DNA from: an uncultured Alteromonadaceae bacterium
Lineage (GTDB): Bacteria; Pseudomonadota; Gammaproteobacteria; Pseudomonadales; Halieaceae
Assembly (NCBI GenBank): GCA_913064725.1
Contig: CAJYAI010000008.1
Location: forward strand, 1-60,814
Direction of reading: 5' to 3'
Length of the DNA: 60,814 nucleotides
Shown one piece after another: positions 53,049-60,814 of the stretch. Within the stretch, counting starts at the first letter, position 1; the number at the start of each line of letters is the position of its first letter. Made by a program: the position numbers and the translations under genes. Under the pieces are notes generated by a model. The model saw only the letters and a list, made by a program, of their open reading frames with translations. It was not told the origin of the DNA and did no database searches.

Positions 53049-54239
53049 CTAGCGCCTCCCCATGCCAAACTCACCAATGCCTCGGCGGATTGGGGGCATG
53101 ATATCGACAGCTGACAGCGCGGCACTGCCGACTGTGTCCGTAATGGGGTGTGGCTGATCGAACAGATCCGACAAAACCGTCGTGGCCAATATGGTCTGTT
53201 CATGATCGGCTGAGCTCGCCCGCTCGAATGCCATTAATCGCGAGAGAGCGCCGAAGGGTGCGTCAGTTGCCAGCTCCGACTCAATGAGTATCAGCAGCCG
53301 CTTGACATCGCGTATCGACAAATTAAACCCCTGGCCCGCCACCGGATGGACTGTATGTGCCGAATTCCCGAGCAGAACGCACCGCGCTCGGACCAGCTCT
53401 CTACTAACGACTACGGAGAGTGGCCAACCCGCGCGACGACCCATTTTGACTAGTTTTCCCACTCGCCACCCTATCGTCATTTGGAGCTCACGCAGAAAGT
53501 CCTCGTCGCTGAGAGCTAACAAACGCGCCTGGGTGGCTTCGTGTGCACACCAGATGACGTTGTAACGGGGCTTATTTGAATCGGAATGCGGAATCGGCAA
53601 AAAAGCCAGCGGCCCCTCATCGGTAAAACGCTCGAACGCGGTACCGTTATCGACGCCCTCAGCCTCACAATTAACCGCTACGGCGAATTGTGTTGCCGCA
53701 CGACGCTGCACCGTAATTCCCAGGTCGCTCCGTAAAGAGGATTCTGCCCCATCGGCAATAACGACAAGATCCGCTGATAATTCTCGACCATCCTCAAGCT
53801 GCAAAAGCGGTAAATCAGACGCTGCAGTGAGTTTGACAGCCCTGTACCCTTCAACAACTTCAACTCCTGCATCGATGCAGCGGCGCAAGAGCGACGCCTG
53901 TAAGAGGGGATTTTCAACAACCCAGCCCATCGGCTCAGCACTGACTTCGTCTTCCAACAGCGCACTGCCAAATCGCGAACGCCGAGACACATGAATGCGC
54001 TCTATGGCCTTAGCCGCACCTGACAGCTCTGACCAGAACCCCCACAACGCCAATAGATCTTTTGAATCACGACTAAGAGCCGTCGCTCTGGTATCAAGTG
54101 ATGCTTGGGCTCCGTCAGACAGTTCACGTTCTATCAGGGTGATTGACAGCCGGTCTCGGAATTGCTCGCTCGCTCGCGCCGCTAGTAACAAGCCAGCGAG
54201 TCCACCACCAACGATCAAGAGTCGCGGGCGTTCCGTCAC
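53049..54239 (-). CDS. ubiH: 2-octaprenyl-6-methoxyphenol hydroxylase UbiH
   Basis: A 396-residue FAD monooxygenase of ubiquinone synthesis. [17 protein letters not shown] is the FAD motif, DLVVIADGAESSLRSDLG the DG motif, and CVLLGNSAHTVHPVAGQGFN the flavin-site block. It is paired with ubiI downstream and coupled to pepP upstream with a one-base overlap. Assignment to ubiH rests on similarity and on the pepP-ubiH-ubiI order. Confidence 0.9.
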   Translation of the reverse strand: MTERPRLLIVGGGLAGLLLAARASEQFRDRLSITLIERELSDGAQASLDTRATALSRDSKDLLALWGFWSELSGAAKAIERIHVSRRSRFGSALLEDEVSAEPMGWVVENPLLQASLLRRCIDAGVEVVEGYRAVKLTAASDLPLLQLEDGRELSADLVVIADGAESSLRSDLGITVQRRAATQFAVAVNCEAEGVDNGTAFERFTDEGPLAFLPIPHSDSNKPRYNVIWCAHEATQARLLALSDEDFLRELQMTIGWRVGKLVKMGRRAGWPLSVVVSRELVRARCVLLGNSAHTVHPVAGQGFNLSIRDVKRLLILIESELATDAPFGALSRLMAFERASSADHEQTILATTVLSDLFDQPHPITDTVGSAALSAVDIMPPIRRGIGEFGMGRR

Positions 54240-55555
54240 TATGCCGCTGCCATGAGCGCTTCAATTTCATCAGCGTCTTTTGGTACCCCTGACGTGAGGA
54301 CATGGCAGCCACTCTCCGTTACAACCACGTCATCCTCGATCCGCACACCAATGCCACGCCACTTCGGATCGACCGTCATATTGTCTGCTGCCACATAAAT
54401 GCCGGGCTCAATGGTGAGAACCATACCCGGCTCTAGCGGCCGCCATTTCCCATTTATCCGATAATCACCCACATCATGAACATCTAGGCCAAGCCAGTGT
54501 CCCGCTCTGTGCATGTAAAAATCGGTGTAGGCGCCTGACTCAATCAAATCATTAAGATTGCCCGACAATAGCCCAAGATCGATCAAACCCTGCGTTATCA
54601 CCTTCACAGTCACATCGTGTGGGTGATTCCACTTTTTACCTGGCTTCGTGGCGGCGATAGCAGCGAGTTGCGACTTGAGAACGACGTTGTAGATGGCCCG
54701 CTGCTCGGGGCTAAAACGCCCATTAATCGGAAACGTTCGGGTAATATCCGCGGCGTAGCCGTGATACTCGCATCCGGCATCGATCAACACGAGGTCGCCA
54801 TCGGCCATTTTTGCATCGTTTTCGGTGTAGTGTAAGCAGCAGGCATTCTTGCCGCTTCCAACGATCGAATTATAAGCAGGAAAACGGGCGCCTTTTTCAG
54901 CAAAGCTATGCTGTATCGACGATTCAAGATGATACTCGAACCGGCCAGAGCGACATTCTCGCATAGCGCGGCAGTGGGCCTCAGAGCTGATGTCGGCAGC
55001 TCGCTGCATGATGCGAAGTTCCGAGTCAGACTTAATCAATCGGTGTTCATGTAAAATAAACGCCAGGTCAGAGATATCCCCCGGCGGCTTCGCACCTGTT
55101 CTAACCTGAGTACGAATGTGATTGACCCACCCCAAGACCTGCCGATCGACAAGATCATCGTGTCCCATGGAGTAATAAATTGTCGATCGACCCTCAATCA
55201 GCCCTGGCGCTATTTCATCAAGGTCCGAAATCGGATAGGCATCGTTCATGCCAAATCGCTGAACAACACCCTCGGGACCCTCCCGGTAACCGTCCCATAG
55301 CTCACGCTCGGGATCGCGATCTCGGCAGAACATTAATACCTGGCCCTGACGTCGCCCGGGTAATAGAAGCAAAACCGCATCAGGCTCTTGAAATCCCGTT
55401 AAATAGTAAAAATCACTGTTTTGTCTGAAGGGATAAGCTGTATCTCGGCTCCGCGTTACCTCTCGCGCGGCGGGAATAATGGCGACGCTATCGGGCGCCA
55501 TCTCTGACATCAGACGCTTTCGCCGCAATGCGTATTCAGACTTGCCAATTTTCAC
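54239..55555 (-). CDS. pepP: Xaa-Pro aminopeptidase
   Basis: A 438-residue metallopeptidase that removes N-terminal residues preceding proline. The N-terminal AMP_N domain (SVAIIPAAREVTRSRDTAYP) precedes the pita-bread fold. LVLIDAGCEYHGYAADITRT holds the two metal Asp ligands, HRAGHWLGLDVHDVG the His, and TIEPGIYV and RIEDDVVV the Glu ligands. It lies two bases downstream of ygfB as in other gammaproteobacteria. Confidence 0.94.
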   Translation of the reverse strand: MKIGKSEYALRRKRLMSEMAPDSVAIIPAAREVTRSRDTAYPFRQNSDFYYLTGFQEPDAVLLLLPGRRQGQVLMFCRDRDPERELWDGYREGPEGVVQRFGMNDAYPISDLDEIAPGLIEGRSTIYYSMGHDDLVDRQVLGWVNHIRTQVRTGAKPPGDISDLAFILHEHRLIKSDSELRIMQRAADISSEAHCRAMRECRSGRFEYHLESSIQHSFAEKGARFPAYNSIVGSGKNACCLHYTENDAKMADGDLVLIDAGCEYHGYAADITRTFPINGRFSPEQRAIYNVVLKSQLAAIAATKPGKKWNHPHDVTVKVITQGLIDLGLLSGNLNDLIESGAYTDFYMHRAGHWLGLDVHDVGDYRINGKWRPLEPGMVLTIEPGIYVAADNMTVDPKWRGIGVRIEDDVVVTESGCHVLTSGVPKDADEIEALMAAA

Positions 55556-55557
55556 GA

Positions 55558-56136
55558 TTATGACTCCCTATGGTTAATAGCATCTTGGACGATGCTGATA
55601 GCTGCCAAACGAACATAGTCTACCAATTCTTCGAGCTGCCTCTCTGCCTCTTCCGTTTCCTGAAGGTCGGTCTCAACTTGGGCAATGGTGGCGAAATCTT
55701 TAAGCACATCGGCGACTTCTGGCTGAATTGCCGACCCAGCTGCCTGAGTGACCGTCATACCCTCAGTAAATCCCGATATAAAACCAGTAATCCAATTTGA
55801 AAAAGATCGCAGCCTCTCCTCTAGGGCGTCGTCGTCATCGGGCAACAGCAATCTGAAGGCGTAATCACTATCAACAATGGCTGACATGGTAGCGAGGTTA
55901 ACGCGTGACACCACGTCAACCAGATCCCCTTGTAATTGCACACCCACCGCTTTTTCAACCGAGGCCAAAGTTTGATTCAAATGAAACTGATCATCCGGAT
56001 TGAAACCGGCCCCCATTAAACCCACCAAAGCGCCGTGTAATTCGGAAGGATTAAGTGTCTGTCCAGCGTTGAAGAGTTGATCGGCAATTTCTTCCCATTC
56101 GGGCATGTCTTCAAAAGCACCCAATAAATCTAGCAT
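55558..56136 (-). CDS. ygfB: UPF0149 / YgfB-family protein
   Basis: A 192-residue helical, acidic protein. LNPSELHGALVGLMGAGFN and SFSNWITGFISGFTEGM match the YgfB/UPF0149 pattern. Family function is not firmly established in general. It heads the pepP-ubiH-ubiI set and is divergent from zapA, an order preserved across gammaproteobacteria. That synteny strengthens the assignment. Confidence 0.9.
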   Translation of the reverse strand: MLDLLGAFEDMPEWEEIADQLFNAGQTLNPSELHGALVGLMGAGFNPDDQFHLNQTLASVEKAVGVQLQGDLVDVVSRVNLATMSAIVDSDYAFRLLLPDDDDALEERLRSFSNWITGFISGFTEGMTVTQAAGSAIQPEVADVLKDFATIAQVETDLQETEEAERQLEELVDYVRLAAISIVQDAINHRES

Positions 56137-56252
56137 GTTATGTCCACGTTAAGAGCGCCTAGATAATCCACGACGCGGTGATGTGTCTTTGATTGACCCG
56201 TTTGAGCCGCTTACCTATAGTGAAGCTCAAACGCAGGAAGGGTGCAATCTCA

Positions 56253-56462
56253 GTGACAGATAAGCTTGTGAAAGCGCTTGAAACAAAAGTGAATGACCTT
56301 ATCGAGCTCAGTATGGAGCTGAAATTAGAGAATCAGGGGCTGAAAAAACGCCTCACGGATCTTCAGCACGAGAAGCGCAATCTTTTGGAAAAGCAACGAC
56401 GGGCCAGCGACTACGTCGATCGCTCGATAAACCGACTAAAGTCCATTGAGAATAGTCAATAA
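56253..56462 (+). CDS. Small coiled-coil protein, TIGR02449 family, upstream of zapA
   Basis: A 69-residue, highly charged coiled-coil protein (KALETKVNDLIELSMELKLE then NQGLKKRLTDLQHEKRNLLE). I start at GTG 56253, which gives the size expected for this family. A longer frame from TTG 56193 adds basic residues with no match. Its stop overlaps the zapA ATG by one base. By location and shape it may work with ZapA, but its role is unproven. Confidence 0.82.
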   Translation: MTDKLVKALETKVNDLIELSMELKLENQGLKKRLTDLQHEKRNLLEKQRRASDYVDRSINRLKSIENSQ

Positions 56463-56770
56463 TGCGCCAACACACCGTAAACATTGAGATCTTAGATAAA
56501 AGTTATCAGGTCGCCTGCGAGCCCGAAAAAGAAGAAGAGCTTCGCCGAGCGGCACGCGACCTCGATGATCAAATGCGCGCTATTCGCTCATCAGGTAAAG
56601 TCATTGGGCTGGAACGTGTCGCAATTATGGCTGCACTCAATCTTAGCCATCAGGTGCTTCTTCTCAATTCAGGCATGTCGCTCGACGATTCGCAAGAAAC
56701 CACATTAAAAGACGTCTCCGGTCGAATTGACGAGGCACTTTTTCAACTCCGACAGTTTGAAATAGCTTAA
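56462..56770 (+). CDS. zapA: Cell-division protein ZapA
   Basis: A 102-residue protein. VNIEILDKSYQVACEPEKEE and RAARDLDDQMRAIRSSGKVI are the ZapA N-terminal domain, and a C-terminal helix follows. ZapA bundles FtsZ filaments at midcell. The 6S RNA follows immediately, as in E. coli. Its ATG overlaps the upstream stop (TAATG). Confidence 0.93.
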   Translation: MRQHTVNIEILDKSYQVACEPEKEEELRRAARDLDDQMRAIRSSGKVIGLERVAIMAALNLSHQVLLLNSGMSLDDSQETTLKDVSGRIDEALFQLRQFEIA

Positions 56771-56787
56771 ACCTATCTCGATTCGGC

Positions 56788-56793
56788 TATACT
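56788..56793 (+). promoter_or_regulatory. -10 element of the 6S RNA promoter
   Basis: TATACT is placed seven bases before the predicted 6S start at 56801. GCTTAA at 56765-56770 would be a weak -35 at a 17-base spacing. The placement agrees with the RNA end derived from closing-stem pairing. Confidence 0.5.
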
Positions 56794-56800
56794 CCGCCTT

Positions 56801-56980
56801 GACCTGGTGTATTTGCTAGACCGTCAGTCCTCGAGCCGATAAAGCACCACCCGGGGATTTCCACTCTTCGCTGTTGTGCAAGCCTGGTGCGACCGGGAAG
56901 CCTGATGCGAGAGGGAGGTCTCCACCTTGAACCGCTACGGTTCAAGGGCGACACCGTCGGCGGTACTCTGGGTCAGACTT
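56801..56980 (+). ncRNA. ssrS: 6S RNA
   Basis: 6S RNA binds sigma-70 RNA polymerase and represses many promoters in stationary phase. The evidence is position (between zapA and fau, the conserved place) and matches to known 6S landmarks. These are CCTCGAGCCGATA near the 5' side, GGAAGCCT in the middle, and a CCTTGAAC / GGTTCAAGGG hairpin near the 3' side. The first eleven bases (GACCTGGTGTA) pair with TACTCTGGGTC near 56964-56974 to close the rod. The 3' end is approximate; a T-rich run begins at 56979. Length is about 175-185 bases, like E. coli. Confidence 0.88.
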
Positions 56981-57001
56981 ATTTTTTAAGATTGCTGCGA
57001 C

Positions 57002-57559
57002 ATGCAAGAGCTAAAAAAAATCGTTCGCAAAGAGGCGCTCGCGAAGCGACTAGCGCTGACCGTAGACAAACGACATACGAACAGTGTCGCGATTGTCACC
57101 TTACTTGCGAACTCGGATTTGTTTCTGACGGCCTCGACCATAGCAACCTATATCCCACTGGCTTCAGAAGTTGACGTCTCCATCCTGCAATTACGGCACA
57201 AACACACCAAGGCTTTCGCAGCGCCTAGAACACAATCAAATTTTGAGATGCGTTTCCATCAGTTGAATGACACAACCCGACTCGAGGTAGGTGCGGGGCA
57301 GGTTCAACAGCCCACTGAGGCTGCGCCCGAAATAGCCCTCAAAAACATCGATCTTTTCCTTGTGCCACTTGCTGCCTGCGACATGAGAGGCAATCGGCTA
57401 GGCTTTGGGCGCGGCTATTACGATCGGGTCCTCGCCAACTCAAAGGGCTTCAAGCTAGGCGTCGGTTTCCGCTGCCAGCTGCTCGAGGATGTCCCATTTG
57501 AATCGCATGACATTCCACTCGATGGCTTTATCAGCGAGGAGGGTTTGATTCGATTTTAA
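57002..57559 (+). CDS. fau: 5-formyltetrahydrofolate cyclo-ligase
   Basis: A 185-residue enzyme (YgfA) converting 5-formyl-THF to 5,10-methenyl-THF with ATP. ATYIPLASEVDVSIL, LVPLAACDMRGNRLGFGRGYYDR and HDIPLDGFISEEG are family motifs (the long one cited by LGFGRGYYDR). The 6S RNA gene lies immediately upstream, and in E. coli the two are co-transcribed. No clear ribosome site precedes the ATG. Confidence 0.93.
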   Translation: MQELKKIVRKEALAKRLALTVDKRHTNSVAIVTLLANSDLFLTASTIATYIPLASEVDVSILQLRHKHTKAFAAPRTQSNFEMRFHQLNDTTRLEVGAGQVQQPTEAAPEIALKNIDLFLVPLAACDMRGNRLGFGRGYYDRVLANSKGFKLGVGFRCQLLEDVPFESHDIPLDGFISEEGLIRF

Positions 57560-57596
57560 GGTTTTTGCAACGTAACGCCTGAGTTGCCGTCAGAGA

Positions 57597-57791
57597 TTAA
57601 TCTAGGGCTTGCTGCCAACGCTCACCAATGACGTCGGGACCAGTGGGTGGTTCGCGAGCCGTTAGTGCGCTAGCGGTGATCACTACGATGAAGCCCAATA
57701 ACAAGGCGCTAAAAAACCCTGGCTTTTTCTTGCCCAACATATCCCCCAGGTCTCTATCTGTCCTTGTGCTAATGCGCTGCCTACTACTCAC
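57597..57791 (-). CDS. Small single-helix membrane protein, hypothetical
   Basis: A 64-residue basic protein starting at GTG. One membrane helix (FFSALLLGFIVVITASALTA) lies between a basic N-terminus and a short polar tail. No family recognised. It sits between fau (convergent) and ilvA. A frame on the opposite strand overlaps it but has less protein-like character. It is a small ORF of moderate credibility. Confidence 0.45.
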   Translation of the reverse strand: MSSRQRISTRTDRDLGDMLGKKKPGFFSALLLGFIVVITASALTAREPPTGPDVIGERWQQALD

Positions 57792-57829
57792 TAATGTTTG
57801 TGAGTTTCGCTTATCATAATGGTAATTTT

Positions 57830-59359
57830 TTACAATTCAAGCGGCTTCAAATACGCGTCATAGGCTGGATTCTGGGTTTCTTCCCAATACCGGAAGCCAA
57901 TACTATCCAGTGTATTGTCGAGACGGCGATCGTTACTGCCAATGCCAGTGACTCCCACGAGTATCCTGCCGTACGCAGCGCCATGATTACGGTAATGGAA
58001 CAGCGAGATATTGAAGTCTGCACCCAAGGCATCCAAGAACATGAGTAAGGCCCCTGGTCGCTCCGGAAATTCAACGCGAAAAATGCGCTCAATCCCGTCA
58101 CACGCAGTTGTCTTACCACCAATCATGTATCGAACGTGCAACTTAGCCATTTCATTATCGGTCAAGTCGACCGCGCTATAGCCATGATCAAGCAGTCGGG
58201 AAGTCAACTCCGACACGTCGTCTGTCTGTGGGCGTACCGTGACGCCCACAAATACGCGTGCGCTCGTCTCATCCGAGCTCCGATAGTTAAATTCTGTTAT
58301 GTTTCTCTTGCCAATCACCCGACAGAACGCCCTGAAGGCGCCCGGCTCCTCTGGAATCGTGACGCTGAGAATGGCCTCGCGACGCTCACCTATATCAGTC
58401 CGTTCGGAGATATAACGGAGTCGGTCAAAGTTCGTATTGGCGCCGCTGAGAACGGCAATGACCGTGGCGTTACCCACATTATTAGCTGCGAGATAGGTCT
58501 TCATACCCGCTATTGCAAGCGCACCGGCGGGTTCTGCGATGGCACGCGTATCGTCAAATATATCCTTTACTGCTGCGCACATTTCATCCGTAGTCGCTGT
58601 GATAATGTCGTCTACATATTGTTCGATGAGCCTGTGCGTTTCGGCCCCTACGCGCGCCACAGCACACCCGTCCGCAAAGAGCCCAACCTCATCTAGGGTT
58701 ACGCGTTCGCCCTTCTGCCGCGCAGCGAGTGCACAAGCGGCATCGGCAGGCTCGACACCAATGACTTTTACTCCAGGCCAGGCATGCTTGAGAAAAACAG
58801 CCATACCAGAGAGCAAACCACCGCCGCCACAGGGAATGAAAACATAGTCGGCAGGTGTTGTGATTTGCTGTGTGATTTCGACACCAACCGTGCCTTGGCC
58901 GGCAATCACTTCCGAATCATCAAACGGATGTAAATAGGTTGCTCCACGTTCAGCTACCAGACCACTGGCAAACTCTGACGCCTGATCAAAAGCATCGCCC
59001 ATTAGCACCACGTTGGCACCGCGCCGCTTAACAGCATCAACCTTTATAGCGGGCGTAGTGATTGGCATGACAATTGTCGCGTCAACACCCAGCCTCTGCG
59101 CTGCAAGCGCGACGCCTTGCGCGTGGTTACCAGCAGAAGCCGCGACAACACCACGGGCGCGCTGCTCATCCGACAGCGACACCATTTTGTTGTACGCGCC
59201 TCGGCACTTGAAGCTAAATATAGGCTGAAGATCCTCTCGCTTCAGATGGACGTCACAGCCGAGACGCTCAGACAGTAAAGGCGCTGGGGTCAATGGGGTC
59301 TCAGTCGCAACATCATAGACATCAGCGCAGAGAATCTTTGCTATGTATGGATCTGTCAT
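57830..59359 (-). CDS. ilvA: Threonine ammonia-lyase, biosynthetic
   Basis: A 509-residue PLP enzyme that converts threonine to 2-oxobutyrate for isoleucine synthesis. The PLP lysine is Lys51 (FSFKCRGAYNKM), IPCGGGGLLSGMAVFL binds the cofactor phosphate, and two C-terminal ACT-like repeats (about 330-505, with FPERPGALLMFLDALG) confer feedback control by isoleucine and valine. Length matches E. coli IlvA (514). ATG 59357-59359 begins MTDPYIAK; an upstream TTG is possible. No Shine-Dalgarno is obvious. Confidence 0.93.
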   Translation of the reverse strand: MTDPYIAKILCADVYDVATETPLTPAPLLSERLGCDVHLKREDLQPIFSFKCRGAYNKMVSLSDEQRARGVVAASAGNHAQGVALAAQRLGVDATIVMPITTPAIKVDAVKRRGANVVLMGDAFDQASEFASGLVAERGATYLHPFDDSEVIAGQGTVGVEITQQITTPADYVFIPCGGGGLLSGMAVFLKHAWPGVKVIGVEPADAACALAARQKGERVTLDEVGLFADGCAVARVGAETHRLIEQYVDDIITATTDEMCAAVKDIFDDTRAIAEPAGALAIAGMKTYLAANNVGNATVIAVLSGANTNFDRLRYISERTDIGERREAILSVTIPEEPGAFRAFCRVIGKRNITEFNYRSSDETSARVFVGVTVRPQTDDVSELTSRLLDHGYSAVDLTDNEMAKLHVRYMIGGKTTACDGIERIFRVEFPERPGALLMFLDALGADFNISLFHYRNHGAAYGRILVGVTGIGSNDRRLDNTLDSIGFRYWEETQNPAYDAYLKPLEL

Positions 59360-59436
59360 GGGGAACAACGTGCAATAAAACGCCAGTTTACGCCATTATG
59401 GAAGATAGCGCCGCCTCGATGAACAGTCGTCCATAT

Positions 59437-60486
59437 TTAGAGTGTGCTGGCGTCATAGCGCTCCTGCATTTGAGTCAATGACAGTGGCGAGATCTTGGAT
59501 GCGTGCCCTGCGCATCCGAATGACTCGTAACGGGCGATACAGATATCGCGCATAGCCACCAAACTCTCTTTGAAGTATTTTCGCGGATCAAATTCGGCTG
59601 GATTTTCTGCGAGAAAACGCCTAATGGCCCCCGTCGAGGCGAGTCGAAGGTCCGTATCGATATTGATTTTCCGAACACCGTGTTTGATACCCTCAACCAC
59701 CTGCTCAACGGGAACACCATATGTCTCAGGGATGGCACCGCCGTATTGGTTGATAATTTCCAACCAGTCCTGTGGTACAGCAGATGACCCGTGCATCACG
59801 AGGTGCGTCTCAGGAATACTGGCATGGATTGCTTTGATTCTATCGATCGCCAAGATGTCGCCTGTCGGGGGCCGCGTAAACTTGTAGGCGCCATGACTCG
59901 TTCCGCAGGCAATAGCCAACGCATCGACACCGGTGTCAGCCACAAACTGCCGAGCCTCATCCGGATCCGTCAGCATCTGATCGTGCGTGAGTTTGCCGGC
60001 TGCGCCCACTCCGTCTTCCTCGCCAGCCTCTCCCGTCTCCAACGAGCCAAGGCACCCCAGCTCGCCTTCAACAGATACCCCGCAGGCATGGGACATACTT
60101 ACCACCTCGGCCGTCACCCGGGCGTTGTAGTCATAATCCATGGGGGTTTTACCATCAGTACCCAACGACCCGTCCATCATCACGGATGTGAAACCAAGCT
60201 GTATGGACCGCTGACACACTGCGGGTGACGTTCCATGGTCTTGATGGACAACAATCGGCACACTGGGAAACTCAGACACAGCGGCGTCCATCATGGCACG
60301 TAAAAAAGGTGCTCCTGCATATTTCCTGGCACCGGCACTGGCTTGCATGATGACCGGCGCATCGCAGTGGGCCGCCGCCTCCATAATAGCCCGAGTTTGC
60401 TCTAGATTATTCACGTTAAAGGCGGGCACACCGAACTGGTACTCCGCCGCATAATCCAGCAACTGCCTCATGGTAATTAACGCCAT
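59437..60486 (-). CDS. fba: Class II fructose-bisphosphate aldolase, Calvin-cycle subtype
   Basis: A 349-residue metal-dependent aldolase. [23 protein letters not shown] with a zinc His and a nearby Asp, and VEGELGCLG with a zinc-region Glu are present. [11 protein letters not shown] and VMHGSSAVP with further His ligands follow. The insert around [10 protein letters not shown] and the length fit the Calvin-type class IIA group. It follows pgk after 21 bases, a common glycolytic pairing. No RuBisCO is present in the window. Confidence 0.94.
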   Translation of the reverse strand: MALITMRQLLDYAAEYQFGVPAFNVNNLEQTRAIMEAAAHCDAPVIMQASAGARKYAGAPFLRAMMDAAVSEFPSVPIVVHQDHGTSPAVCQRSIQLGFTSVMMDGSLGTDGKTPMDYDYNARVTAEVVSMSHACGVSVEGELGCLGSLETGEAGEEDGVGAAGKLTHDQMLTDPDEARQFVADTGVDALAIACGTSHGAYKFTRPPTGDILAIDRIKAIHASIPETHLVMHGSSAVPQDWLEIINQYGGAIPETYGVPVEQVVEGIKHGVRKINIDTDLRLASTGAIRRFLAENPAEFDPRKYFKESLVAMRDICIARYESFGCAGHASKISPLSLTQMQERYDASTL

Positions 60487-60507
60487 ATCATTTTCCTCTC
60501 ACACCGG

Positions 60508-60814
60508 TCACTGGTCTTGATATTCAGATAAAACAGCCACTGCTGGCAGGGCCTTACCCTCCACAAACTCTAAAAATGCACCGCCACCCGTTGAAATATA
60601 CGAAACCTGATTAGCGATATCGAATTGATCGATGGCAGCCAGAGTATCGCCACCGCCTGCAACGGAAAAAGCGTCGCTGTCAGCCACCGCTCTCGCCAAC
60701 GCCTCTGTACCTGAGGCAAATGCGGAAAACTCAAACACCCCCACCGGTCCGTTCCATAAAATAGTGCCCGCTTTGAGTAATACCTCTCGGAGCCGCGCTT
60801 GAGACATCGGGCCA
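60508..60814 (-). CDS. pgk: Phosphoglycerate kinase, C-terminal part (runs off window)
   Basis: The last 101 residues or so of PGK are encoded; the start lies beyond the window. [20 protein letters not shown] contains the nucleotide-binding block, [12 protein letters not shown] the phosphate-binding glycine loop and [19 protein letters not shown] the C-terminal signature. PGK makes ATP from 1,3-bisphosphoglycerate. It is the upstream neighbour of fba in the same direction. Confidence 0.94.
   Translation of the reverse strand, partial: GPMSQARLREVLLKAGTILWNGPVGVFEFSAFASGTEALARAVADSDAFSVAGGGDTLAAIDQFDIANQVSYISTGGGAFLEFVEGKALPAVAVLSEYQDQ

Noticed and set aside
56887-57174. Plus-strand open frame of 95 codons across the 6S RNA
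   Set aside because: It overlaps the 6S RNA and the fau start, and its sequence is explained by the structured RNA.

Overview
The window looks like about 61 kb of chromosome from a moderate-GC marine gammaproteobacterium. Three TonB-dependent receptors, a DUF3450/ExbB/ExbD/TonB/TPR motor, a valine-degradation operon and the gammaproteobacterial order zapA-6S RNA-fau / ygfB-pepP-ubiH-ubiI all point that way. The OM60/NOR5 (Halieaceae) group is a reasonable guess, but it cannot be proven from this sequence alone. I found no phage, IS element, CRISPR array or tRNA.

Layout. 1-4.5 kb: NhaC-type antiporter (partial), gpsA (with a start-codon problem), an M48 lipoprotein protease and a BCCT osmolyte transporter. 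4.7-9.6 kb: TonB receptor 1 followed by a TPR-sulfotransferase. 9.7-14.2 kb: a MarR regulator and a four-gene valine operon (acyl-CoA dehydrogenase, enoyl-CoA hydratase, 3-hydroxyisobutyryl-CoA hydrolase, mmsB). 14.4-19.2 kb: LuxR-type regulator, a second TPR-sulfotransferase and TonB receptor 2. 19.3-35.4 kb: mixed metabolism, including a transaminase, hydrolases, dehydrogenases, a PQQ sugar dehydrogenase, a short RNase J, glutathione reductase, TauE/SafE, a 2-hydroxyacid dehydrogenase, an MFS transporter and ubiX. 35.5-38.2 kb: a probable zinc receptor with five His/Asp/Glu-rich segments and a small CxxCH exported protein. 38.2-42 kb: GDPD-pyruvate kinase and a cold-shock protein. 42-47.6 kb: the seven-gene TonB motor. 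47.8-60.8 kb: conserved housekeeping (folA, thyA, lgt, rppH, gcvH, ubiI, ubiH, pepP, ygfB, zapA, 6S RNA, fau, ilvA, fba, pgk).

How the genes fit together. The TonB motor could energise the three receptors. The most unusual theme is the repeated pairing of a TonB receptor with a TPR-sulfotransferase. Both sulfotransferases carry residues resembling the tyrosylprotein sulfotransferase active site, and both partner receptors contain a Tyr-rich, acidic, two-cysteine segment. I propose, as inference only, that the sulfotransferases modify the receptors or their ligands. The second pair lies behind a LuxR-type gene, with dyad-symmetric sites in front of the receptor. The genome is compact: many ATGA/TAATG couplings, and three convergent pairs that share stop-codon bases.
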